Assembly (NCBI GenBank): GCA_021432635.1
Contig: MU270038.1
Coordinates: 496,001-560,000, forward strand
Direction of reading: 5' to 3'
Length of the DNA: 64,000 bases
Origin: Thozetella sp. PMI_491
Lineage: Eukaryota > Ascomycota > Sordariomycetes > Chaetosphaeriales > Chaetosphaeriaceae
Shown: positions 34,968 through 45,329 of the stretch, one piece after another
Layout: the number at the start of each line of letters is the position of its first letter
Numbering within the stretch: position 1 is the stretch's first letter
Made by a program: the position numbers and the translations under genes
Notes under the pieces: model-generated
Database searches by the model: none
What the model was told of the DNA's origin: nothing
Seen by the model: only the letters and a program-made list of their open reading frames with translations

Positions 34968-35877
34968 TGTGTGTCGTCTCTGTCTCTTCAAGGAGACCAA
35001 GCCAAAGTGGTCTGCCACGGAATGAGAGCCACATTTGGGCTCCGGTGCTCTTATCTTCAGAAAACATGTTGCAAAAGACCCATGAGGTCTTCGGATTTAA
35101 GAAATCCAGGCGGCTATCCTCCGTTCCCCGTTCCGGCAGCGAAATTTGGACTTCATTCGGCAGGGATAGACGAGAGAATGTGGCTTTGTAACTCTAGCCG
35201 CGGTGTTCGGACAGATGTTAGTCCAGAAATCAGCCTCCCCTCCATTTCATCGCCCGCCTCCGTCCACGGGCCACTGGGCTTAATTCCTATCCCGCCCGGG
35301 CTTGCGTGAAGATAGATAGTTATACAATTCGGTCATAGGTAGTTAGCTAGGATCGTCATCGAGTTAGCAAGCAGCTGAGCTTCCATAGCTGCACGCCCTG
35401 CTCTATTGGTTTATAAGGCATGCACCCACTCGCCTGGATCACAGCACACTGTTTTAATTATTGCTGATACTCTGATTGTATATTTCCCTGCGAGATGTAC
35501 CACTCGAAAAGATATTTGCCTTACGATTCCATCGCTCTCAGTCGACTTGTCTAGCCAGACCGGCTATGGGTCCTGGCGGCTCGAATACCGTCGGTGCATA
35601 CCTAGTGTGTCCCGTTGGTGCATGCCTAGTGTATACCGACGGTGCATGCCTAGCTTATACCAACGGTGCATGCTTTGCTGAGCATTGGCAGACAGGAGAT
35701 GATTAGTGATCGTAGCTTGTCTCAACGTTTAGGCCTATATTTACCCAGCTAGTCCACCTCCGAAAAGACAACCCGATGATAGCATAGGTGCTTCGTTGGT
35801 GTGAAATATGCGGTCGTGTACATTGTACCTGTCTATAATGGTATTCACCCCTGCCATTCCTCCGAAGCCCAACGGGA
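34968..35877. other. Intergenic: reductase promoter and secreted-protein 3' region
   Basis: 910 bases; contains the 24-bp tandem repeat at 35593-35674. No supported gene. Confidence 0.55.
35593..35674. repeat. 24-bp minisatellite, about 3.4 copies
   Basis: Units start at 35593, 35617, 35641 and 35665, each opening GGTGCATRCCTAG with a few differences; the last is partial. The period of 24 keeps a plus-strand frame open with 8-residue repeats of the type GACLVYTD. Confidence 0.88.
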
Positions 35878-36570
35878 CTAGCCGTGAAGTCGAATACACC
35901 TCCCGCCTCTACACACCTCCAGGAACTGCCACCTGCTGTGTAGTTCCATATTGGTGCAAATCTTGGTCCCCCATGTATCCCAGCCATACGTCTTTTTCCA
36001 GTCCTTCTCGTGCCACCACCCGAGCCCATGGCGGGAAGGGTTGTTTTGATTGCCCTTCATCTCCTCCCACTTGTGCTCCATCTCTTCCAGCTCGCAGACG
36101 TTTTCCGGGGTGCTATATCCAGAGGTGATGTAGTTGCATGAATATGCCAGCATCCCGTTGCTGGCTCGTTGCCGCCGGTCAGCGCGTTGTCCATGACCAT
36201 ACAGCTCTGCTTGCGTGTTGGGGAGGGGGGAGAAGGCTTACACAGAACAGCCGGCCTTGTGGTTTCCTATGAAGCGATGTCTGAGAGGGCGGCAAAACTT
36301 CTCCTCGAGGCATTGCATCGCCAAAATCATATCGGCTTCATCCCACACAGTGTCTGGATGTGTCATACCGCTCTCCCAGGTTAAGATGGCGGGGAACCCA
36401 TTGGGCCCGACGCTACCCTCGCCAAGGGTGGCTTCTGAGTAGTGGGTAAGACCAAAGGTACCGTTGCTGCTCGTGTTGAATATACGATCGGCAGAGGGGT
36501 CTCCAACCGCCATGGATGTTACACTCCAGATGCTGCACAAGACGAGGAGGACCAGGCTGATAAACGCCAT
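35878..36570 (-). CDS. Secreted eight-cysteine protein, function unknown (2 exons)
   Basis: Exon 1 is 36570-36242 and exon 2 is 36160-35878, giving 203 residues. The intron has a GTAAGC donor, GCTGAC branch site and CCAG acceptor; other acceptors break the frame. The N-terminus MAFISLVLLVLCSIWSVTSM is a clear signal peptide. The mature part has eight cysteines (MQC, KFC, AGC, YSC, NVC, KIC, EVC, GRC), suggesting four disulfides. It also has N-glycosylation sequons (NTSS, NGTF) and a Trp-rich block (LGWWHEKDWKKTYGWDTWG). No family is recognised; effector-like or cell-wall protein are both possible. The frame is open upstream to 36726, but only MAF gives a proper signal sequence. Confidence 0.75.
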
Positions 36571-36572
36571 GT

Positions 36573-36610
36573 TGCTGCTGCTGGTGCTGGTGCTGGTGCT
36601 GGTGCTGCTG
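36573..36610. repeat. (GGTGCT)n-type hexanucleotide repeat
   Basis: CTG/GTGCTG repeats directly before the start codon of the secreted protein, i.e. in its 5' leader. In the frame continuous with the gene it would read Ser-Thr repeats. Confidence 0.8.
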
Positions 36611-37023
36611 TCTTTGTCAAAATACAACGCAGATGGATGAGAGGACGGGAGACAGGAAATAAGGAGCAGACGGTAAAACGTCTCCTCCACCATCAACGAT
36701 GCCATACACCGCAAGGTTTTGGTCAATTTTGGTTGCTGTCGTTTATCCTTCGTTTGCTTAAAGACGTCACTTGTGGCTCACAGCGCAAGGTGGTGATTAA
36801 CCGGGGCCGTCGCTGAGCTAGACACCAGGCTTAACCAGTGATGTTATCAATGGACTCAAAGCAGTCATCTCTATTGTCTACAGATCTAGCACCTTTACAT
36901 CCGGTTAGCCTTTCGCGATGCACCCTTATCCTGTCTGATACATGATCGAAGGTATTGTACAAGCACCCGTGCAAACGTATATAATTTACATGTCACCATC
37001 CGCGACTACATGGCCATTAGGCA
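36611..37023. other. Intergenic: secreted-protein promoter and OCT1 3' region
   Basis: About 410 bases, no gene recognised. Confidence 0.5.
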
Positions 37024-39405
37024 TCATGACCGCGCATGCTTACTGCTGGTGCCCCAGCTCCCCACTAGAGCCATAGCTTGCTCGCCACCCTCTTCGAGGC
37101 GGTCATCCTTTAGCACGCCGGAGAGGCATTTCCAGGGCTCCCGGCTGCCACCCCATTTGAGCAGGTTCTCCTTGAGCCGCTCCCCGTTGGCCCTATCTAA
37201 GGCAGCGCCGCCCTGGCCTCCTGCAAACACAACTTTCCATACGCGCTCAGCAAGCACGCGGTCGAAGAGATAGCTATAGTAGGTGCTGCCATAGCCCGAC
37301 AGATGGCCAAAGAAGCCCTGCCATTTGGTGAGTGGCGGGTCCGGAGGGGTGTTTCCGTACGTGCGCTGGAGGCCGTGGTAGATGTTGGTCGAGTCAAAGG
37401 CTGAATTGACCGCCTGGGACGAGTGTAGTTCCTGGTCAAGCATCGCGAGTATGACCTGGTTCTCAGTATCCGATCCCTCGAACCTCCGGGAGAGGCGAAG
37501 GCGCTCGGAAACCAACTCGTACGAGAGGGGAGCGTCTGTCTCGTGGTGGCGGGCAAAGAGCGCTAGCACGGTGGGATCTGCGGCGAAGTATTCCATCAGA
37601 GTAGACGGAAGCTCGGCCAGGTCCGTCGCGCAACGGGTTCCTGAGACGTTCTGGAACGAGGTACGGGCGAGGATGGAGTGGATGGCGTGGCCCATCTCAT
37701 GGAAGAGCGTCTCCAGCTGAAAGAAGCTCAAGAGGGCCGGGCCATTGCGAGATGTCACACTGTGAGGGAAATCGCAGAGAAGAGCGATAGTCGGCAGCTG
37801 CTTCAGCACCCCACTGCTTCTTGAGAGTGCCATGCCATCGTTGGCAGCCTGCTCAAGAGTCTCAAAGGCAGGGAGATCGGAGCCATCCTGTGTATCAGTA
37901 GCAGCTTCCCTTAGCTCGTGCTCTAAGATTTCCCTCGAGCAACGGACTGTGAAGTGCGCAGGGTTCGGTGACTTGTCGCCGCGGTAGAACAAGTCGCAGT
38001 AGAGAACGGCAACATGACCCTCGGTGTCAGACACAACATCGAGACGACGCACGTCGGGGTGCCACGTCTCGCCTGGGAGAGTCTCCCTTGCGACGAAGCG
38101 TATGCCGTACAGGCGGTTGAAGATACGGGACAGACCTTGCATGACGGTCCCGAGCGAGAAGTATGCTGAAAGGAAGTCATCCTTGCGTTGCAAGCTCCTC
38201 ATAGATTGGCGTATCTTCTCGGAGTAATAATCCTTGTCCCAAGGTTCCAATCTGGTGGCCTCTGGGTGGAGCTGCTTCTTCCGGGCGAGCAAATCTGCCA
38301 TCTCCTGTCTCACGATGGGCGCGTTGTTCTTGGCCAGCGCTTGCAAAAACTGGTTCACCGATTCTGGAGACCTCGCCATCATCCTGTCTCGAAGGGCCAT
38401 GTGCGCATAGCTCTCAAAACCAGACAAGTTGGCCAAATCGGCTCTTAGCCGCATCATGTGCTCGAGGATCTCAACCGAGCGGTCTGATGCCGTGCGTGTA
38501 GCGTAGTATAGCTGTTTCCGTGTGTCTTCGTCGTGGACGGTGCGTAGCGCCATGATTGCCTCTGAGCTTAGAGCAGGGAGATGTATGGTCCCTCTTCGCA
38601 TGAGCTCGCGCGCGGTTGAGGGGTCCATCCCGTGGAATTTGCTGCTCGGCAAGCTCAAGTATGGTTGTGCTGGGGCCATCTCGTCCACGAACATCGAGCC
38701 GTATTTGCTGATCTCGGAGGAGAGGTGGACGAACCGCTCTCGCGAGTGCGCCGGCAAGTTAACGGCGGATTTGGTGAAGTCCAGCTGCAGAACCTTGGCT
38801 ACCGTCATCTCCTCCTCCGACCAACTCTTGGCGACCTCTGGGTTCTCCATGGCTCTCTCTAGCTGCTTATGTAGCCCCGTCATAGTGTTGAGTTCGTTCA
38901 TGTACCTGTAGACGAGGTCCCAGGCACGGGAAGCGGCGGCCTGTATCCTGCGGTCGGGGTGGGTGACTCGGACAAAGTCCGACATGTCTAGTACGCGGCA
39001 GAGCAGGTCGCTGAGACGGTCGAGGTGGCGCACGACGGTCTTGTACTCATCCACCGTCGAGGCTGCTAGCACCCTGTCGACTATCCTCCTAGCCCGCTTG
39101 AGGCTGACGTTGGCAAAGGAGAGGAACCCCTCCGGCCGCGTGAGGTATGCGTTGCAGAAGAGGCCGACATTCTTGGAAGGGGAGGTCGCAGTGAAGCTGC
39201 GCCAGGTCGAGGGGGAGTCGAAGATCTTGCGCAGAATCGCATCGTCTTGTTGCTTCCCGGGCGCGCCGTGGTCGGCGGGGATGATTCGTTCGTGGTGGTC
39301 TCGTACGGGCTCCGCAACTGAGAGCCATCGGCGCTGGGGCACGGGCGAGACTCTGCGGAGGCAGCTTGCGCAGACCCCTCGGGGGGGTCGCAGGGCCCTG
39401 ATCAT
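37024..39405 (-). CDS. oct1: Mitochondrial intermediate peptidase OCT1
   Basis: Single exon, 793 residues, full family length. OCT1 is an M3-family zinc metallopeptidase of the mitochondrial matrix that removes an octapeptide from imported precursors after MPP cleavage. The N-terminus (MIRALRPPRGVCASCLRRV) is a basic, acid-free targeting sequence. The thimet-oligopeptidase fold follows, with FDSPSTWRSF and GLFCNAYLTRPEGFL typical of OCT1. The zinc motif FHEMGHAIHS lies near residue 565, with the third ligand in DLAELPS 25 residues on. The late motif HLSGYGSTYYSYLFDR (substrate-binding Tyr/Gly) is intact. All catalytic residues are present. It diverges from the MIC26/27-type gene across 283 bases. 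Confidence 0.96.
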   Translation of the reverse strand: MIRALRPPRGVCASCLRRVSPVPQRRWLSVAEPVRDHHERIIPADHGAPGKQQDDAILRKIFDSPSTWRSFTATSPSKNVGLFCNAYLTRPEGFLSFANVSLKRARRIVDRVLAASTVDEYKTVVRHLDRLSDLLCRVLDMSDFVRVTHPDRRIQAAASRAWDLVYRYMNELNTMTGLHKQLERAMENPEVAKSWSEEEMTVAKVLQLDFTKSAVNLPAHSRERFVHLSSEISKYGSMFVDEMAPAQPYLSLPSSKFHGMDPSTARELMRRGTIHLPALSSEAIMALRTVHDEDTRKQLYYATRTASDRSVEILEHMMRLRADLANLSGFESYAHMALRDRMMARSPESVNQFLQALAKNNAPIVRQEMADLLARKKQLHPEATRLEPWDKDYYSEKIRQSMRSLQRKDDFLSAYFSLGTVMQGLSRIFNRLYGIRFVARETLPGETWHPDVRRLDVVSDTEGHVAVLYCDLFYRGDKSPNPAHFTVRCSREILEHELREAATDTQDGSDLPAFETLEQAANDGMALSRSSGVLKQLPTIALLCDFPHSVTSRNGPALLSFFQLETLFHEMGHAIHSILARTSFQNVSGTRCATDLAELPSTLMEYFAADPTVLALFARHHETDAPLSYELVSERLRLSRRFEGSDTENQVILAMLDQELHSSQAVNSAFDSTNIYHGLQRTYGNTPPDPPLTKWQGFFGHLSGYGSTYYSYLFDRVLAERVWKVVFAGGQGGAALDRANGERLKENLLKWGGSREPWKCLSGVLKDDRLEEGGEQAMALVGSWGTSSKHARS

Positions 39406-39688
39406 GGTGCAGCTAGGAAGAGACCGGCTTCCATGTGCGAATTAAGAGTGTGGAAAAAGTAAAGTATGCCCTTGGTTGAAGATGCGCAGTCAAAAGAGTC
39501 AAGTAGGTAGCTCGCCCTCGGCAGTGGCGGCCAAAGTTGCTTTGGAGCCGGGGGGGTGGACTTGAAAAAAAAGCTCGGGTCGGGAAATGCCGCGGGGGAT
39601 TATTTGTGGCGACCTCATTGATCCGTCGACATCACACGAGCCGTCGACCGGTCGCTTCACCTCCTACAACCCCCCAATTGAGTCCAAA
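39406..39688. promoter_or_regulatory. Bidirectional promoter, OCT1 / MIC26-27
   Basis: 283 bases separate two divergent ATGs whose products are both mitochondrial. A G run and an A run lie at about 39549-39574. No TATA box noted. Confidence 0.65.
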
Positions 39689-40573
39689 ATGGCCGCAAGA
39701 GTGCTGCTGCAACGGGTGAGTGTGCCACTGAAGAACCCAATTGAATATATTGCGCATGCTGACGTTTCGTGTGCGCAGCGAATTGCGCCGTTGACGGCGA
39801 CCTTGCTCGCCGGAGGCGTCGCTCTCTACCCAAGGGTAACCCACGCCGAAGCTCCGGAGCTCCCTGTGCGTCGTCTCCCAACCCTCACTCCGGGCCCTGC
39901 GGACCGCTTACAGACTTTTTAGTCGAATAAGAAGCCCATCTACGATGACTTGGACGCCGTCCCGACCTCGGCGACCTTGGCACCTGCCCCGGCATCGAAA
40001 CCCGCACCCCCGGCCCTCGCACCCGCCGGCGAGGCCGTCATCGTCAAGCCGCGCGGCCCGACGCCTACCGACCGGCTGGCGGTCGAGATCGGGCGGGCGC
40101 GCCTGTTCCTGTACAAGCAGGCCTGCGTGGCCGAGGATGCCGTCAATTCCGGCATGGACAAGGCCTTCTCGCTCGAGCAGTCCTTCACCTCGACGCTGGC
40201 GTCGCTCGCGCCTCCCCGTGAGTCGGGCGAGCGCCTGATGCCCGGCCTCATCTACGTGCTGGTAGCTGCCATGGCCGGCAGCATCGTGACGCGCAACCGC
40301 AATATCCTGCTGCGCGGTAGCGTGCCTGTGGCCCTAGGCGTCGGTGCCGCCTGGGCCGTGATCCCCGTCACCATGACCAACGTCAGCGAGCTGCTGTGGA
40401 AGTACGAGCAAAAGTTCCCCGTTGTGGCCGAAGCCCACATCCGGGCGCGGGAGAGCATCCAGCAGGGATGGAGCATGGCCAAGGTGCACACCGAGGTGGC
40501 CGGCAGGACGGTCAACGAGAAGGTCGGCGAGGCGAGGGACACGGTCGAGGGGTGGGTGAGGAAGGGCAAATAA
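39689..40573 (+). CDS. MICOS subunit MIC26/MIC27 (apolipoprotein-O family)
   Basis: Exons 39689-39715 (9 codons), 39779-39865 and 39923-40573 give 254 residues. The protein belongs to the MICOS complex of the inner mitochondrial membrane, which shapes crista junctions. The N-terminus (MAARVLLQRRIAPLTATLLA) is a basic targeting/first hydrophobic region, followed by KKPIYDDLD, the conserved short block of fungal MIC26/27. Then comes a Pro/Ala-rich linker, the family core LAVEIGRARLFLYKQACVAE, and two transmembrane hairpin segments (LMPGLIYVLVAAMAGSIVTR and VPVALGVGAAWAVIPVT) at about residues 145-190. The C-terminus is a helical tail. Whether it is MIC26 or MIC27 cannot be decided. Confidence 0.88.
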
Positions 40574-41010
40574 ACGCCATGTTTGGGATCTTTTGGCGAC
40601 TCCATCGGGCGAATACGCTCTGTATCATAGGGGTGTAGCACTCGGAACCGGGATAGACAAATTTCACTATGTACAGCCTAACCCAATGGCTCCCCGCCGT
40701 CTATCTCTTTGAATCTCGGGCGTGTATCTATATGCTTACGCCCACAAGCTTGTCTGGTCCGACGAAATGTAACCACTTCTTGGGACGGGCATGTTCAACG
40801 CCCAAGTCGATTCCATACGGCTACGCCTAGAAGGACAAGAGCTCTTGCTATCTCTTTGCTTGGACATGGTTAGAGCGGCTTCGGTTCCTCTTCCGGGGCG
40901 TCATTCTCGCTCGACTCGTAGAGCTTAGTAAGAGCACTTGGGGAAGAGTATATGCTGTGCGTTAAACATCATAGTACATGTTGGTATCTCTCTATGCTCG
41001 AATCCGACGT
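40574..41010. other. Intergenic between convergent MIC26/27 and TPC1 genes
   Basis: Shared 3' flank; nothing recognised. Confidence 0.5.
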
Positions 41011-42048
41011 CTAAAGTCTATGCTCCTTCGTTTCGCCAAGGCTCATGTATAGCTTGAGCGCTCTCTCATATGTCCATATCGTCACAGCACTCGCCGGCGC
41101 GGCCTTGAACAGGCTCACTATTAGGCCCCGGTACAGCCCCCTAAGCCCCTCATTGGCGGCGATCATGCGCAGCGCCGGGATAGTGGCCCGGTACTCAGGG
41201 ATGTTCTTGTGAACATACCTACGCCGGGTGGGACCCTGGACCTGTATCCTCTTCCGCACTAGATCTAGCGGGAACACGCCCGTTTTCGCGATGACCGACG
41301 CGATCACGCCGCCCAGCGCGTTGCCGCCACCGAACGGCAGGTCCAGCTCGCCCAACGGTAGTCGGATCGTCTCGTATACAGCAAAGAAGATGCCCATGTG
41401 CGGTACGATTTGGGCGAGTCCCGGACCAATGCCCCGGAAGAATCCCTTTGCCCCCTCCTCCTGCCAGATCTGCGCAACGGCATGCCGCATGCTCCTGTAG
41501 ATGCGCTCGTTCCCCTGTGCAGCAAAGCGCGTGCGGAGTAGGTCTAGAGGGTACGTAACCGCTGTCGCCGACGCACCGCCCGCCGCACCTGCGATAAACG
41601 ACTCCGCCGAGTGCGGAAGCCTTTCTTCTCCCAATGTGCGGTGCAGCAGGAGGGTCGCCTGCCGGTAGGCGCTGAACTGCACGGCGCTGTAACAGACATA
41701 CATCAGCTCAGCCGGGACGTTGCCCTTCCATAGGCCCGTGAGACCCTCATTCGCAAGAATGTGTTTGAGGGTCGGGAGAGTTCCTTTATATATCGGCCCG
41801 CCCCGGAGGTCCCGGTGCGAGAGTGGATCGGAGAGCGAGTGGGTCTGGAGTTGGAGGCGAATTTTGACCACGTCAAGAGGGGCGATAACGAATCTGTTAG
41901 GGCACGCCCGGAGTCAGCACTGCGGCCAGCGAGGACCGGTGACCTAGATCTCGTACCGGGCAATCAGGCCGGCGGTAGCTCCGGCGGCCGTCACCTGGAG
42001 CCGGGAGCCCTCATCTTTGAGGCGTTCAGCCCTTTTGCTGCTCGACAT
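41011..42048 (-). CDS. tpc1: Mitochondrial thiamine pyrophosphate carrier TPC1
   Basis: Exon 1 is 42048-41957 and exon 2 is 41893-41011, giving 324 residues. It is an inner-membrane carrier importing thiamine pyrophosphate. Three mitochondrial-carrier repeats each carry the Px[D/E]xx[K/R] signature: [19 protein letters not shown] and [29 protein letters not shown] and [20 protein letters not shown] are TPC-type features. The first signature is only reached through the spliced exon 1 ([20 protein letters not shown]). An upstream ATG four bases before the start opens a short out-of-frame uORF, which might lower translation. Substrate is inferred from similarity to fungal TPC1. Confidence 0.9.
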
Positions 42049-43575
42049 ACATCCGCCGGCGCGTGGCGCGGGTCCGGCAAGGTTCTAGGAGCTTTAGGCA
42101 AGCCCGTCGGGTAGGTTCCGGCTGCTCAAGGACGCGATTGAGCTTCGCAATTGTTTCAGGCAAGAGTCGTGCTTCGCCGACGACCCAAATGGTCTCGGCA
42201 GCGAAGGGCCGGAGGGCTCGGCCGTCCGGCGTCTGCAGATAAGGGAAGTCTAATCCTTTGGCTGACCAACGAAATTACGAGGTATGCGAAAGTGAGACTT
42301 TTTAAAAGATAGTCTGCTCGGGATGGCGTGCGGCGGGCATTTACGTCGCTTTCCTAGCATCACACGACGACATCACTATTTCGCGTTGGGCTTTTTTTTT
42401 TTTTCTCGGTTCGCGTCGTTTAATCAGTGACGACATTGTCCTCGCACGGAGACCGGGGGTGGTCGCCGGCTTCCGACAGGTCCGCTTTCGCTCTCGACAT
42501 TTGGGGGAGGGGGCGGTTTCTAGGGGCCCTTTTCTCTGCAGGGGGGGCTGAGTGCCACAAGACAGGTCTTTGCTTCCTTCAAGATAACGGACACGTTCAC
42601 AACCGCTGAGAGTGGCGGGCTTTGGCCAGGATAGGTAAGGCAGTTTGGTGAGAAACGGGCGCAGCTCCCAATAGAAGAGAAAGGGGGCTTGATGAGAAAG
42701 GTTTGCTCGAAGGATGGAGGGGGGAAAAAAACCTGACCAGCATACAAGCCCCATTCGCAAGCCATCAGCAGTGAAGCACATACATGGCTGTGGCTGGCTC
42801 TCACTCCTCGCTCTTAGAGATAGGCGCGAGAGCAACGTCAGCCGGCTCAGGAAAGTCAAGGTAAAGACAAGCATGTGGCTCTGAGGGGGCCAAGGGAGGC
42901 CCTGACCGAGAAAGGGCTACTGCCGCCGTTCTGCCGCCTAAGGCGTTTGGGCCTACTGGCGCTAATTGGTTCCGTCCGCCCGAAGCGTCGCTTTGGGCGG
43001 GTCCAGAATTGGCTGAAATGCCCACCTCTCGGTGGCCTGCACCTCAGTAATTCCCGGCGTTTGAATGGCTAGAGACCCAGGCAAGCCAGGCTGGGTAACG
43101 TTCCGACCTCTTCGTGCGGGCGCCGCAACCAGGTCGCGAATCCCTCGCCGTTTGTGTCTCTCCGCAGAGCAAGCAGGTGCTGTCTGCCTCATCAACCCTT
43201 TTTCTTTCTTACTTGCCACTCGCCTTTGCCTTCTCCGCGGCTCTCAGCCCGCGCCCCGTGTCCTCAATCAGCTGTATTGCTTTGCTGGCGCCCTCTCGAA
43301 GGCGAACTACGGTAGACAGCCCTTGTGACAGCCTCTGTTCATGTGATCCGTTTCGCCGAGAGCGCCCTACGGCCCACCTCGCTCGAGCCGACGGAATAGA
43401 TCATCCTTCAGACTCTCGAATAGTAAACGAAAAGGAGCAGCAAAAAAAAAGTACCAACCTGGGGCAAACAAAGCACACAAAAATCTTCTGCTAGCCCTCC
43501 AACCCCCTCTCACCTCTCACACAGCATTGATCCTACGGCTTACCAGCATCACCCACCTTCTCTGGGTTCGCAGAC
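42049..43575. other. Divergent intergenic region, TPC1 / conserved unknown
   Basis: 1.5 kb between divergent genes. T/A homopolymers at about 42389-42403, G-rich patches near 42500-42550, A run at 43441-43450. Two minus and several plus ORFs under 180 codons show no motif. Confidence 0.5.
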
Positions 43576-44757
43576 ATGGGCGCGCCTGTTAACCCGCCGG
43601 ATCTAAGAGGCATCATTGCACCCCTCTTGTCCTCGCTACCCCCAGCAGCCCTCTCGACACAGCCAGCGACTACGATCCTGCCTCTGCTCTCGCCAATACT
43701 AAGGCAGCGGGTGCAACTGCTCTCGTCGGCGAGCAACGAACCATGGATCAGGCTGTTGACGTATGACACCTCCAAGGTGCCAAAGCTGACCGAGATCGCT
43801 CAGAATGGGAGCCTTGAGCCTCACCCAGTTTCAGGCGAAATCGAGGTGGATTGGGACTACGACGCCCTCGTCAAGTATCGACGGCTCGACCCAGAGACCC
43901 TGCAGTGTCTAGTGGTCCTTAGCGAGTTTGACCTCTTCTTCCGGCTGGTGTACTGCATAAATGACAAGGACGGCGGTGCCGATGGGTGGAGAGTCGGGGA
44001 GGTCGGGGTTGCGAGCAACCCGTCTCCGTTGGCTTCGTTCGGGGGAAGCGAGAGCGTAGGCGCGGCGGAGTCGGCGTTCGAGCCTGAAGCATCCAAGTCG
44101 AAGACCACCAATGGGACAAGCGGCGCATCCCATGCGGTGGCTGGCGACAACGCTGAGGAAGAGGAAGACGATGACGATGATTACTGGGCACGGTATGACG
44201 CAACGCCTGCCCGGACACCAGCGCAGAAGCGCTCGCCTGCTCCTGCATCATTGAAAACCACCCAACAGCCAGGTCCTTACCGAGGTGGCTCCGCAGAGGA
44301 CGCCTACTATGCGCAATACGATTCCGTCCAGCCCGCCATGGACAACCACGACCCTGACGAAGAGATCGAGCATCTAGAGCCCCCTCCTCCTCTCGGCCTG
44401 CGACGCCCCTCCAACCCTCTCGAGGTCGACAATACCGAGCTGAACGAGACGAGTGGCGTGTGGACTCTTGCCGATCCGCCGAGATCGCCGACGAAGGAGG
44501 ACGAGGAGCGGACGGCGAATCTGCAACATCCTAGGCCGGAATCACCCGCCAGCTCCAACGGGTCGCTAACCGTGGCGAAGCTCGAGGAGACGGCCGAGAA
44601 ACGCGACCAGACCGAGTTCGGGGTGAAGCAACACATCTCGCGGAGCATTAGGAGCTTGTTCCTGCTGTCGCGGTCATCGGGGATCGATCGGGAGGAGTTC
44701 GAGCGCATGGTGCGAACCGAGCTGGACGTTCTGGCCATGGTGGAAGAGGATGTCTAA
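43576..44757 (+). CDS. Conserved-looking protein of unknown function, 393 residues
   Basis: Single exon. The N-terminal ~150 residues look folded (helical start MGAPVNPPDLRGIIAPLLSS; SSASNEPWIRLLTYDTSKVP; EIEVDWDYDALVKYRRL; LSEFDLFFRLVYCIND). A low-complexity middle has an acidic run (EEEEDDDDDYWARYD) and a near-repeat of it (EDAYYAQYDSVQP). The C-terminal ~50 residues (FGVKQHISRSIRSLFLLSRS, then EEFERMVRTELDVLAMVEED) look helical and could be an interaction module. There is no signal peptide, membrane segment or enzyme motif. I believe similar proteins exist in other ascomycetes but cannot name a family. Codon use and a strong ATG context support a real gene. Confidence 0.8.
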   Translation: MGAPVNPPDLRGIIAPLLSSLPPAALSTQPATTILPLLSPILRQRVQLLSSASNEPWIRLLTYDTSKVPKLTEIAQNGSLEPHPVSGEIEVDWDYDALVKYRRLDPETLQCLVVLSEFDLFFRLVYCINDKDGGADGWRVGEVGVASNPSPLASFGGSESVGAAESAFEPEASKSKTTNGTSGASHAVAGDNAEEEEDDDDDYWARYDATPARTPAQKRSPAPASLKTTQQPGPYRGGSAEDAYYAQYDSVQPAMDNHDPDEEIEHLEPPPPLGLRRPSNPLEVDNTELNETSGVWTLADPPRSPTKEDEERTANLQHPRPESPASSNGSLTVAKLEETAEKRDQTEFGVKQHISRSIRSLFLLSRSSGIDREEFERMVRTELDVLAMVEEDV

Positions 44758-45329
44758 ATACGCCCTTGGTCGGGGCTTGTGAAGGGAGACCCATGTTTCT
44801 TGTACATACGAGTGTGAGCATGCTCGGGGTCGTGTCTGGTGTCTGGCGGTGGTTTCTTTCATGTTGGGGACATCCGGACGGGGACTATTAAGAGTCCGGC
44901 CGGTGCGCACGAGTCGCGGCGTTGGGTTTGGAATCTGCTGAAATCTGCGGAGCATAGGGTGCCAAGTTTGTAGCACATCGCATCTAGCATCCTGGTAACA
45001 TGAGGAATAATTCATTGTGCCATCAAGGAGATGAAGCTGTGGTTTGGTGGTGGCCAAGAGTCGGTGAACGACATCAAAAAGTCGCTCTGCCCTGGATATT
45101 TCCCCAACAAAGCGGCGGCCAGGGGTCCTTTGAAGCATTGGGGAAATGGTTCCACGAATACGGGTTAGGGTTATGAGGTTTAAGTGCAGGCGGGATTTTG
45201 GCTGCCTGAAATCTCAGGCCGCAATCTGCCCATAGAGACTGCAGCAGAAAAAAAGTCGAGCTTCGCGATCCCTCGCGTGAGCTCCCCCAATCCCTCGCCC
45301 AGAGGACCGCCAATTCTCCGCCACACACC
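44758..45329. other. Intergenic upstream of mitoribosomal gene
   Basis: 572 bases between tandem genes; contains the promoter of the mS42/mS43-type gene. No motif recognised. Confidence 0.5.

Noticed and set aside
36571-36726. Upstream in-frame ATG extending the secreted protein
   Set aside because: It would add a repeat-encoded Ser/Thr tract before the signal peptide; the start at 36570 gives a proper secretion signal.
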